A model generated the notes under the pieces. The model made no database searches. It was not told where the DNA came from and saw nothing but the letters and a program-made list of their open reading frames with translations. From NCBI GenBank assembly GCA_052144935.1, contig JBKQPR010000181.1:13896-77895 (forward strand): a DNA stretch of 64,000 bases. The letters run 5' to 3'. Source of the stretch: JOPF133 sp052144935. GTDB taxonomy: Bacteria; Acidobacteriota; Terriglobia; Bryobacterales; Bryobacteraceae. The first letter of the stretch is position 1. The number at the start of each line of letters is the position of its first letter. Of the stretch, positions 44,918-53,088 are shown piece after piece. The translations under genes and the position numbers were made by a program.

Positions 44918-47900
44918 GGTTGAATCAGCCCCAACTTCACCGCGGCGTTTACAATCTCGGCCGCCGCCGGCGCCGCCGCGGTGCCGCCGTATATTCCATT
45001 CTCTACCAGGATCGAGAAGGCGATTTTGCGCGACCCCGTTTGGTAGGGCGCATAGCCGATGAACCACGCATGCGACGGCGCGTCGGCCAGTTCGGCGGTG
45101 CCCGTCTTTCCCGCCACCGGCACGCTGGCGGCCGCCAGCCGGCCGGTGCCCCCAGTTACTACCTCGCGCATGAATCGGCCCAGCGTCTGTGCCGCGCCGG
45201 CAGCCATCACGTTCTCGGGCGGGTTGGTGCGCGCGTTGGTTTCATCGGTGATCCAACGGCCTTCCGGCATGGCGCCGCCCGCGGCCACTGCCGCCGCCAC
45301 CCGCGCCATCTGGAACGGCGAGACCACCACCTGCCCCTGCCCATACGAGGATTGCGGCAGCGACTTCTTCAATTGCGCCGCGGTGAGCGGCGAAGCCACC
45401 GCGATGCCCAGCAGCTTGGCGGTGTCCAGCAGCGCTTGCGGGCCCACATCGTAAGTCCCCAACTGCGCGAAGTAGGCATTGCAGGAGACTACGATGCCGC
45501 GCTCCATGTCCACGGTGCCGTGCGGCGCGGTGTCCTCGACATCGTCGCGAATCGGGCGGTTGGATCCCTTGATGTAGTTTCCCACGCGACCGTCCGGCAG
45601 CCGGATGCACTCGTAGGTTTTCTTAGCCAGCGCCGGGTCCTTGCGCAGCGCCGCCATGGCGGTCACCACTTTGAAGGTCGAGCCGGGCGGATAGAGGCCG
45701 TAGCGGGCGCGGTCCAGATACGGATTGGGCGAACCGGGCGGCGGCTCGGCGGCGGGCCCGGCGGGCCCAGACGGCACTCCGGGGGGCGCCTCGGAAGCCG
45801 CCCCGGGCCCGGAGGGCGCCCCGGCGTCGCTTTGCTCGGGCGGCAGCGGAAGGCTGACCGCCGCCAGCATGTCGCCGGTGGCCGGATCGAGCACCACGGC
45901 CGACCCGCGATCCTGTTTGGCCTGCTGCAACTGCCGGCGCAGAATGTCCGCCACCTTCACCTGGAGCCGCGCGTCGATGGACATGCGCACATCCCGCGGC
46001 CGGTCGAGCACGCGCCGCACGGCCGGATTCTGCGGATCGTAGCGGTGCCGGAGAAGCGGCACCAGCTCGCGGTAGTCGTAGCGGATCACGCGGTCCACGG
46101 CGCCGGTTTTGGGGTTCTTCACTTCCACCAGCGTGGGCCGGTCGTCGTAGCCGCGCAGACGGCGCGCCGAATCGCGCTCCACGTACGATGTGTTGGACGC
46201 GGCCCAGCGCATGCGGGTGCGCAAATCGCCCAGCAGGTCGAACGTCAGGCCGCCGAAGGGATAGTGACGGCTGTCGGCGCGCGCACAGGCCCGGTCGATA
46301 TCCACGCCCAGCGCCTGATATTCGGCCCGGTGCTTCTCCAACTCATCCCAACTGCTGGTGGCCAGGGGCAGCCCGTTGCGGTCGTAGATGGATCCCTTGG
46401 GAATGTCGCGCATGATTTCCTGGAATCGCGGATTGTACTGATAGCGCCGCGCGCCATCCGCTTCCACCACCAGGGTTCCTTGTCCCACGTAACTTCCCGG
46501 CGCGATCGCCCCGACCAACGCGGCCTTGCCCGCCACAACGAGGCCGGCGGCGGCGAATATCCAACCCGCCACGAGCAGGCCGCGACCGGAGGCGGCGCCG
46601 CTGCGGCCCCCCGAAGCGCTGCGGCTTTCAGCCGCGCCGCCGCTCCCCACCGCGCCGCTGCGGCCTTCCGCAGCGAGCAGGCCGCGACCGGAGGCGGCGT
46701 TGTTGCCCGCGGGTTGACAGACGGAAGCGTCTGTCCCACCTTGCCGTCGAAGCACTTGCTGGGGTGTGGGGCAGGCGCTTTCGCCTGCCAACCGCGGTGC
46801 TTCCCCCCGCGCGGAGATCGATTCCAGAATCGCCAGCAGCACGAAGTTCGCCAGCATGGCGGTGCGCCCGTAGCTGAGGAACGGGGTCACCACTCCGGAG
46901 AGCGGCAACACGCCCAGCGCGCCGCCCGAAATCAACAGGAGCTGCAGCACGGTGGCCGCGCCCAGCCCGGCTGCCAGAAAGTATTCGTAGTCCGTGCGGG
47001 CCAGCCTGGCGATGCGGAAGGCGCGCCACACAATCAGCGCAAACAGCGCGAACACTGCCGCCACGCCGAGGAAGCCCAATTCTTCGCCCAGCGCCGAGAG
47101 GATCAGATCGGTGTGGCCCGCCGGAACGAGCTGCGGATCGCCGCGGCCGATTCCCATCCCCGCGATCCCGCCGGTAGAGAAGGCCCACAGCGAATGCGCC
47201 AATTGATCGCCGCCGTGTACCAGATTGTTCCAGGGCGAGAGCCACATGGAAACGCGCTCCCGCACGGTGTGCGGCACGCCCAGAAAATAGCCCCCTACGA
47301 ATCCGCCGACTACCATGCCGAGCCCCACCACCGGGACGAAAGCGCTGCCGCGCGCCAGCCCGTACAACACCAGGAACAGGCAGGAGAACACCAGCGCCGG
47401 ACCCATATCGCGCTGCAGGAAGAAGAAGACCAGCGAGAGGACCACCGAAGCCAGCATGGGCAGCGTGTATTCCACCGGAGGAATGTCGAACCACCTGGTG
47501 AGCGGCGCCAGCCTTTGGCGCGTTTCGCGCGCATGCCGCAGCACGTCCCAGCGCGTGGCGAAATAACCGGCCAGGAAGAACACCAGCAGGATGCGAATGA
47601 GTTCCACGGGCTGAAATCCGAACAGGTTGACCTTGGCGTCGCTGGTTCCCGGCCCGCGCCCGAACAGAATCAGCAGCGCCGAAAGGGCAAAGCTGGCGAG
47701 CAGCGGAACGAAGCTGAGCTTGCCGAACAGGCGCTCGTAATCGAGGCCGCTGAGAGCTGCCAGCAGCACCGATCCTATAGCCACGCCCTGCGCGAAACCC
47801 ACAAACAGAAGCTGGTCGCGGACCGGATCGCGCAGGCTCACCATCAGGATCAGCCCCACCCCGGTGAGTAATAGCGCGGCCGGCAGCAAGGTCTGGTCGC

Positions 47901-48387
47901 CGCGGAAGCCGCGCAGGCTCCACCACAGGTGGGCCGCCAGAAAGCCGGCCAGAAAGATCGCCACCCAAAGGAAGAAAGCGCGGCGGAAGCGCTCGGGCGT
48001 GCGCACCACGAACAGCGGCTTGAGCGCGCGGAACTGTTCGCCCGAAACCGCGCTACGGATTCCACCCACGTTACCGAGCCCGCCCGCAAAATAGTAGATT
48101 TTTCGCGCGGTCTCTTCGCGGTCGTGCGGATCGGAAACGACCGACAGGGCGGGCAGCAGGTCCTCGCGCGCCGTCAGGTCGTTGAGATTCAGCAGTTTCT
48201 TGGCCGCGAGGTCCCGCTGCACCTCCGCCAGCGCGGCCGATTTGGATCGATACACCAGCCCGAGGCCGATCGCCACGAGCAACCCGGCCGCCAGCATCCC
48301 GAGCAGCTCTCTGCGCCGCCAGTCCACACCCGCGGCGCGCTTCCGCTCGACGACGCGCTCCGCCGATCTGCTCTTGGTTACGGCCAT
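44914..48387 (-). CDS. RodA/FtsW-type SEDS glycosyltransferase fused to a class B penicillin-binding protein
   Basis: A 1157-residue protein uniting peptidoglycan polymerase and transpeptidase. Residues 1-530 are a SEDS membrane domain (about ten helices; HGGDQLAHSLWAFSTGGIAG, VTPFLSYGRTAMLANFVLL). Residues ~533-558 are a linker encoded by the family A repeat, followed by an Ala/Gly-rich segment and a membrane helix (LLVAGWIFAAAGLVVAGKAA). The PBP domain has SxxK near 902 (PPGSTFKV), SCN near 966 and KTG near 1092 (AGKTGTAE). Start ATG 48387 lies within the end of the kinase gene. Separate rodA and pbpA genes are the norm; fusion is rare. Confidence 0.93.
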   Translation of the reverse strand: MAVTKSRSAERVVERKRAAGVDWRRRELLGMLAAGLLVAIGLGLVYRSKSAALAEVQRDLAAKKLLNLNDLTAREDLLPALSVVSDPHDREETARKIYYFAGGLGNVGGIRSAVSGEQFRALKPLFVVRTPERFRRAFFLWVAIFLAGFLAAHLWWSLRGFRGDQTLLPAALLLTGVGLILMVSLRDPVRDQLLFVGFAQGVAIGSVLLAALSGLDYERLFGKLSFVPLLASFALSALLILFGRGPGTSDAKVNLFGFQPVELIRILLVFFLAGYFATRWDVLRHARETRQRLAPLTRWFDIPPVEYTLPMLASVVLSLVFFFLQRDMGPALVFSCLFLVLYGLARGSAFVPVVGLGMVVGGFVGGYFLGVPHTVRERVSMWLSPWNNLVHGGDQLAHSLWAFSTGGIAGMGIGRGDPQLVPAGHTDLILSALGEELGFLGVAAVFALFALIVWRAFRIARLARTDYEYFLAAGLGAATVLQLLLISGGALGVLPLSGVVTPFLSYGRTAMLANFVLLAILESISARGEAPRLAGESACPTPQQVLRRQGGTDASVCQPAGNNAASGRGLLAAEGRSGAVGSGGAAESRSASGGRSGAASGRGLLVAGWIFAAAGLVVAGKAALVGAIAPGSYVGQGTLVVEADGARRYQYNPRFQEIMRDIPKGSIYDRNGLPLATSSWDELEKHRAEYQALGVDIDRACARADSRHYPFGGLTFDLLGDLRTRMRWAASNTSYVERDSARRLRGYDDRPTLVEVKNPKTGAVDRVIRYDYRELVPLLRHRYDPQNPAVRRVLDRPRDVRMSIDARLQVKVADILRRQLQQAKQDRGSAVVLDPATGDMLAAVSLPLPPEQSDAGAPSGPGAASEAPPGVPSGPAGPAAEPPPGSPNPYLDRARYGLYPPGSTFKVVTAMAALRKDPALAKKTYECIRLPDGRVGNYIKGSNRPIRDDVEDTAPHGTVDMERGIVVSCNAYFAQLGTYDVGPQALLDTAKLLGIAVASPLTAAQLKKSLPQSSYGQGQVVVSPFQMARVAAAVAAGGAMPEGRWITDETNARTNPPENVMAAGAAQTLGRFMREVVTGGTGRLAAASVPVAGKTGTAELADAPSHAWFIGYAPYQTGSRKIAFSILVENGIYGGTAAAPAAAEIVNAAVKLGLIQP
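46714..46792. repeat. Palindromic repeat family A, copy 4 (SEDS-PBP linker)
   Basis: Arms TTGACAGACGGAAGCGTCTG and GGCAGGCGCTTTCGCCTGCC flank a ~35-nt spacer. It is in frame and encodes AGESACPTP...GGTDASVCQPAG exactly between the two enzymatic halves. Confidence 0.92.
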
Positions 48388-50408
48388 AGGTGCAACAGGC
48401 GTTTTAGAATCGCTCCGATCAGGGGCGCCCGCTTGTCCGCCGGGGCGGCGGTTCCGGCGGCGTTGTCGATCTCCTTCACGCGCGTTTCCACGCTCTCCAG
48501 GCTGGATTCGACGCGTACGATCTGCGCGGTGGCGTTGCCCCAGGGCGCGATGCTTTGGTACAGCTCCAATGCGCGCTGGTAGTCGTCCCTGGCGCGAATG
48601 ATCTGGTCCCTCTCCTGCGGCAGACCGCGCACGTTGCGTGAATCCCAGAACGTCCGGTCGGCGCGGGCCTGGTAGCCATCCGCCAACTGGTCTTTCTCGC
48701 GGCTGCCCAGCGCAAAGCCGCGCTTCCGGGCCTCCTCGAGGGCTTGGTAGGCCTTGTCGATGTCCTTCAAACCGTAGACGTAAGTGCGCGCCAGCCCCAG
48801 CTCCGGATCGGGCGAATCGGGCATCAGGTGGGCGGCCTCGTTGAACTTGGCCACCGCCAGATTGAGCAGCAACGGATCGCCATGGGCCATGCCGTTGATG
48901 CGCGCGATCTGGCCATCGCACAGGCGTATTTTCCCCCGCACTTTTTCGTCGGGCTCCAGGGACAGCGCACGCGCCAGTTGGTCGTGAGCGGTCTTCCAGT
49001 CGGCTTCCTTCACCGTGTCGGTGGTGCGGTAACTTTCGATCACGCGATCGGCGGCCTCGACCAGCCGCTGCTTTACATCCTTACGCGCTCCACTCAAGAG
49101 CACAGACGAAGGATGCCCCTGGGAAAGTTCCGTCCACTTATTCCAGATGGCGTCGGGGTCGGTGACTTGCTCGGTTTCGATGTCGTGCTTCAACTCCTGT
49201 CCATGCCGGAACAGCAAATAGCCCGACCCGGCCCCATAGAGCACAAAGCCGAACGCCAGGGCGGCGATGGCCTGCACCCACTTGGGGATCGTCCGGGGCG
49301 CGGGCCGCGGGGTTCCGAATCGTTTGGGTGGCAGCGGCGATGCTCCCGTGCGCCCGGTGGCGTCGCCCGCTCCCGCGGCCCCCGCCGGGGCCACTCCGGC
49401 CGCTCCGGCCACCACCGCGCGGGTGCGGTGCGTGTCGTCGGCCACTTCGGCCTCTCCGGCCACTCCGGAGACCGGGCGGGTGCGGCGCGTGTCGTCGTCC
49501 GCCCGGCGCGCGGTTCTGCGGGTGGCCTCCAAATCTTCGGCGGCCGCCCGCACCGGGCGGCCGGCGCGAAAGGCCAGCAGATCGGCGAACAGCTCGGTGG
49601 CCGATTGATAGCGCAGATCCGGCTCCGGCGCCAGCGCCTTCAGCAGAATTCGCCGCAGCGTGTCGGGACAGGGATCGGGGGCTGGCGGCGCGGGAATGCC
49701 GGACTGGATTTTGCGCTCCATTCGCTCGGTCGAATCGGCCACATACGGCAGCATCCCGGTCACCATCTCGTATAACATCACCGCCAGCGACCAGAGATCC
49801 GACAGGAAATTGACTTCCCCCAGGTCGAGGCGCTCGGGCGAGGCGTAAGGCACGCTGCCGAATTCGTTGCGCGTGAGTTTCCGCGAAAGCGAGAGCGCCT
49901 TGGCAATGCCGAAGTCCAGGACCCGCACGTTGCCCTTGGCGTCGATGCGGATGTTCTTGGGCTTGATATCGCCGTGCACCATGCCATGGCAATCCTTGCC
50001 GCCGATGGTCACAGTCAGGTGATGGGCGTGGTCCAGCGTTTCGGCCACCGCCAGCGCCACATCCACCGCGAACTCCACCGCCAGTGGGCCGCGGCGCATC
50101 AGATCGGAAAGATCCTGGCCGTCGATGTACTCCATGGCGACATAGAAAAAGCCATCCACGTCGTTGCAGTCGTAGATGCGGACCACCCGCGGATCGATGG
50201 CGGCCAGGTGCGCCTGCAATTCCGCGCCGCGGCGCTCGGCATCGATGGCGTCGCGGGTGTCGGAGTCGGCGCTGTGCTCGATGAGCTTGAGCGCCACGGT
50301 GTGTCCCAGCCCGGTGTCCTGGGCCAGGTACACATCCGCCATGCCGCCGCGTCCGAGCTTTTGGCGGATCTCATACTTGCCGACATGGCGGCTGGCCGGA
50401 GCGATCAT
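48378..50408 (-). CDS. Membrane-anchored serine/threonine protein kinase with C-terminal sensor region
   Basis: PknB-type kinase, 676 residues. Gly loop GRGGMADVY, Lys41 (VALKLIE), catalytic loop HGDIKPKN at 145-152, DFG at 165-167 and SVPYASPE. The loop is HGD, not HRD, so it is a non-RD kinase. An Ala/Thr/Arg-rich linker, a membrane helix at about 365-390 (VQAIAALAFGFVLYGAGSGY) and a TPR-like helical periplasmic domain follow. The start overlaps the phosphatase stop (ATGA). It likely phosphorylates the FHA partners and the wall enzyme. Confidence 0.94.
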   Translation of the reverse strand: MIAPASRHVGKYEIRQKLGRGGMADVYLAQDTGLGHTVALKLIEHSADSDTRDAIDAERRGAELQAHLAAIDPRVVRIYDCNDVDGFFYVAMEYIDGQDLSDLMRRGPLAVEFAVDVALAVAETLDHAHHLTVTIGGKDCHGMVHGDIKPKNIRIDAKGNVRVLDFGIAKALSLSRKLTRNEFGSVPYASPERLDLGEVNFLSDLWSLAVMLYEMVTGMLPYVADSTERMERKIQSGIPAPPAPDPCPDTLRRILLKALAPEPDLRYQSATELFADLLAFRAGRPVRAAAEDLEATRRTARRADDDTRRTRPVSGVAGEAEVADDTHRTRAVVAGAAGVAPAGAAGAGDATGRTGASPLPPKRFGTPRPAPRTIPKWVQAIAALAFGFVLYGAGSGYLLFRHGQELKHDIETEQVTDPDAIWNKWTELSQGHPSSVLLSGARKDVKQRLVEAADRVIESYRTTDTVKEADWKTAHDQLARALSLEPDEKVRGKIRLCDGQIARINGMAHGDPLLLNLAVAKFNEAAHLMPDSPDPELGLARTYVYGLKDIDKAYQALEEARKRGFALGSREKDQLADGYQARADRTFWDSRNVRGLPQERDQIIRARDDYQRALELYQSIAPWGNATAQIVRVESSLESVETRVKEIDNAAGTAAPADKRAPLIGAILKRLLHLWP

Positions 50409-52108
50409 TTCTTTTTCCCCTGCGGCGCTTCATCCCTCAGTCGCGGCACTTCTTCGCGCACGCGCGCTTTGGGAGCGTCGATCAGGAAGTCCCGCTTATT
50501 AGAGACGTCCGGCGGCAGATCGACGGTATTCTTTTCGAAAACGTTGCCGACCAGGGATGGTTTCGAGCCTGGCCGCGCCACCAGACCGGCGCCCTTGTTC
50601 CGCTGGAAGGAGTTGTGCGAGATCCAGGGCGCGGCTTCGCCCGAGACGAGCACGCCTTCGGCCAGGCAATCGTGAATGGCGTTACCCACCAGCGACGGCG
50701 CGCCGCCGCGAATCTCGACGCCGACGCCGGCGCCCGAGATATCCAGATCCGCCACCTCCACCTGAGAGTTTTCGAGCAGGACGGCCGGCGAGAGAGGCGC
50801 CTTCGGATCGGCCACAATCTGGAAGCCCTCGATGCGCGCGGCTTTGACCCCCTGCGCCCATACGGCGACGGCCGGCGCGCCTCCCTGCGCGGCTGCTTGT
50901 GCGGCTCCTTTCGCGGCCCCCTGCGCGGCTCCTTGTCCGGCTCCTTTCGCGGCCCCCTGCGCGGCGCGTTGTGCGGCTCCTGGTCCGACTGGCGCCGGAC
51001 CGCCGGCGGCCGGGGCGGCGCGCAGCACGGCTTCGCGCGGCACGTGGCTGCGCACGGTGACGCCGCTCTTGAGCCGCACCTGTTCGGGATAATCGCCCAC
51101 CATCACATCCACGGTGTCGCCGTCGCGCGCTTCGGCCATGGCGGCGGCGATGGTGGAATAAGCCGCGCCCTGCCCAACGGCGAGCACTCGCGGCTTGATC
51201 ACGACCGGCGGTGGAACCCATAGGCCGCGGGAAAACCAAGCGGCGCCGGCAGCCAGCGCCAGGCCGTACAGGAACCACGCCGGCCGGCTGGCGACGAGCG
51301 CGCGGCGCGGCACGGCGATGGCAGGCCCAGAGGGGCGCCCCCCGGAGGGCGCCGCAGTTGCGATGAACTGCTCGCCCTCCACCAGCAAGACCGTGACGTT
51401 GTCTTTCCCGCCCGCGCGGTTGGCGGCTTCGATCAGCTCGCGGACGGCGCGCTCGGGATCGCCCGCATAGCGCTCCACCGCGGCGCGGATCTCGGCCGAG
51501 GGGACCAGGTCGCTGAGCCCGTCGCTGCAGAGCAGCAGGGCGGAATCGCCATCGAACGGGATGCGCTGCAGCTCGATGAAATCCTGGTCGTCGGGAGTGT
51601 GGTCTTCCGATCCCACGTCGCGGAAGACTTCGTTGCGGCGCGGATGGCGCATGGCTTCGGCCTCGGTCAGCTCGCCGGAATCCTCGCGCTCGCCGACCGG
51701 CGAATGGTCGTGGGTGATCTTGCGAATCTCGCCGCGGCGAATCTGGTAGAGGCGCGAATCGCCCACATGGCCGACCACCGCCTCGCCGTTCTCGATCACC
51801 GCCACGGTGAGCACACAGGCCATCCCCTGCCACTCCGGATTGGCGCGCGCCGCCTGCAGGATTTCCTTATTGGCGTTGGCGATGGCTTCGCGGACGCGCT
51901 GCTCGGTGGTGCCGGTCTGGCGTTCCAGGCGCGTGCGGATGCGGCCCAGGGCGATTTCGGCAGCCTTCTCGCCGGCCGCCTGCCCGCCGATCCCATCCAC
52001 CACCAGGAAAATGCCGCGCTCGGCGTCGATGTGGAACGCGTCCTCGTTGTTGCGCCGCACCCGCCCGGGGTCGCTGGCTCCGAAGCACTTCACCTTGGTT
52101 CTAACCAT
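50405..52108 (-). CDS. PP2C-type phosphatase fused through a membrane helix to a beta-helix domain
   Basis: The N-terminal ~255 residues are a PP2C/Stp phosphatase (NNEDAF, VVDGIGGQAAGE, CSDGLSDL, GGKDNVTVLL) that should reverse the kinase. A helix (AWFLYGLALAAGAAWFSRGL) leads to an extracytoplasmic NosD/DUF1565-like right-handed beta-helix (YSTIAAAMAEARDGDTVDVM, AAPWISHNSFQRNKGAGLV). An AAQGAAKGAG repeat (50885-50985) splits the beta-helix region. Phosphatases of this operon type normally end after the helix, so the beta-helix tail is unusual. It may sense or bind polysaccharide. ATGA overlap with the kinase. Confidence 0.93.
   Translation of the reverse strand: MVRTKVKCFGASDPGRVRRNNEDAFHIDAERGIFLVVDGIGGQAAGEKAAEIALGRIRTRLERQTGTTEQRVREAIANANKEILQAARANPEWQGMACVLTVAVIENGEAVVGHVGDSRLYQIRRGEIRKITHDHSPVGEREDSGELTEAEAMRHPRRNEVFRDVGSEDHTPDDQDFIELQRIPFDGDSALLLCSDGLSDLVPSAEIRAAVERYAGDPERAVRELIEAANRAGGKDNVTVLLVEGEQFIATAAPSGGRPSGPAIAVPRRALVASRPAWFLYGLALAAGAAWFSRGLWVPPPVVIKPRVLAVGQGAAYSTIAAAMAEARDGDTVDVMVGDYPEQVRLKSGVTVRSHVPREAVLRAAPAAGGPAPVGPGAAQRAAQGAAKGAGQGAAQGAAKGAAQAAAQGGAPAVAVWAQGVKAARIEGFQIVADPKAPLSPAVLLENSQVEVADLDISGAGVGVEIRGGAPSLVGNAIHDCLAEGVLVSGEAAPWISHNSFQRNKGAGLVARPGSKPSLVGNVFEKNTVDLPPDVSNKRDFLIDAPKARVREEVPRLRDEAPQGKKK
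50885..50985 (-). repeat. Ala/Gln/Gly tandem repeat in the phosphatase gene
   Basis: Tandem units encoding AAQGAAKGA-like peptide, repeated about six times with near-identical DNA (GGCTCCTTGTCCGGCTCCTT-type). Copy number could vary. Confidence 0.85.
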
Positions 52109-52113
52109 GCATT

Positions 52114-53088
52114 CTAACCATAGGAAGCGGCGGGATCGCTCGTTTGTTCTTTCCCCGCGGCGCTGCGGAATTCCAGGAACAGAACGTCCGCCAGGCCGAT
52201 GCGGGCGCTTTCGGGCACGGGCGCTTCCACGTTGCGGTCGCGCTTTTCGCCCTCCACGAACTCGATACTGGAGGGCGCTTTTTCGCCGTTGATGGTGGTG
52301 CCCAGGCGGCTCAGATCCTTGAGGAAGAATTTTCCCGTGGCGGCATCGCGGCGCAGACGGAAGTGCTCGCGGGAAACATCGGGCAGGGTGTCGAGTTGCA
52401 GATCGGTCCAGTAGTCGCGGCCGCCGCGTCCCACCACGATCTGCTCCTTGGTCATCTGGAAGACTTTTCGGCCGCCGTGGTCTTCGTACTCGATCACGGC
52501 GAGGGACCCGGCCGCCGGCGCGGCGGCGGTCTGGGGCGCGGTCTCGGGCGCGTCCGGGGACGCGGAGTTGTGCGCTGTCTCGGGCGCGGCCGCCGGCGCC
52601 GGCTTCTGGTCGTAAGATTGCGAGCCGCTCTCCTTGCCCGCCAGTTTGCGCGTGGCGATGCGCTTGGTCATGGACCCGGCGCCGAACTCGGGTTTGGCGG
52701 GCATGGCCAGCTCCGAATAAATAACAATGTCGCCGGGTTCGACCCCATCGTCGGTGTTTTCGAGGAGACGAATCTGCCAGCCGCCCTCGGGCGCTTCGAC
52801 CTTCGGTTCGCCGCGGCGGGCGATTTTGGAGGCGATCTTGAGGCGCTCGGCGAGGGAGGCCTTGTTCAGCTTTTCGAGTTCGGCATCCAGAGCGCGGCGC
52901 GCCTCGGCCTCGATCCGCGGGGCAATGCCGCGCAGGCGGTCCATATCCTGGGAGTGCAGATAGACGTGGTAAATGGACGGAGCCAGCGTGGAATCGAGCA
53001 GGGGTTCCAGGCCCTCGCGCATATTGCGGACGATTTCCAGGATGATCTCGCGAGCAGTGGCGGGGTGAGCGGTGGCAGGACGGTCCAT
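52114..53088 (-). CDS. FHA domain protein (first gene of the kinase operon)
   Basis: A 324-residue protein with a helical N-terminal part (EIILEIVRNMREGLEPLLDS, LRGIAPRIEAEARRALDAEL) and a charged middle, then a Pro/Ala linker. A C-terminal FHA domain (VVGRGGRDYWTDLQLDTLPD, VSREHFRL, LSRLGTTING) follows. ATG at 53088 is chosen for its GAGG site; a start at 53133 is possible. It is 5 nt upstream of the phosphatase gene. Position and FHA fold suggest it is a kinase substrate or adaptor, like FhaB. Confidence 0.9.
   Translation of the reverse strand: MDRPATAHPATAREIILEIVRNMREGLEPLLDSTLAPSIYHVYLHSQDMDRLRGIAPRIEAEARRALDAELEKLNKASLAERLKIASKIARRGEPKVEAPEGGWQIRLLENTDDGVEPGDIVIYSELAMPAKPEFGAGSMTKRIATRKLAGKESGSQSYDQKPAPAAAPETAHNSASPDAPETAPQTAAAPAAGSLAVIEYEDHGGRKVFQMTKEQIVVGRGGRDYWTDLQLDTLPDVSREHFRLRRDAATGKFFLKDLSRLGTTINGEKAPSSIEFVEGEKRDRNVEAPVPESARIGLADVLFLEFRSAAGKEQTSDPAASYG

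Noticed and set aside
48388..48921. Upstream extension of the SEDS-PBP frame into the kinase gene
   Set aside because: The extension overlaps the kinase gene in another frame and lacks any domain. The ATG at 48387 begins a normal SEDS N-terminus.
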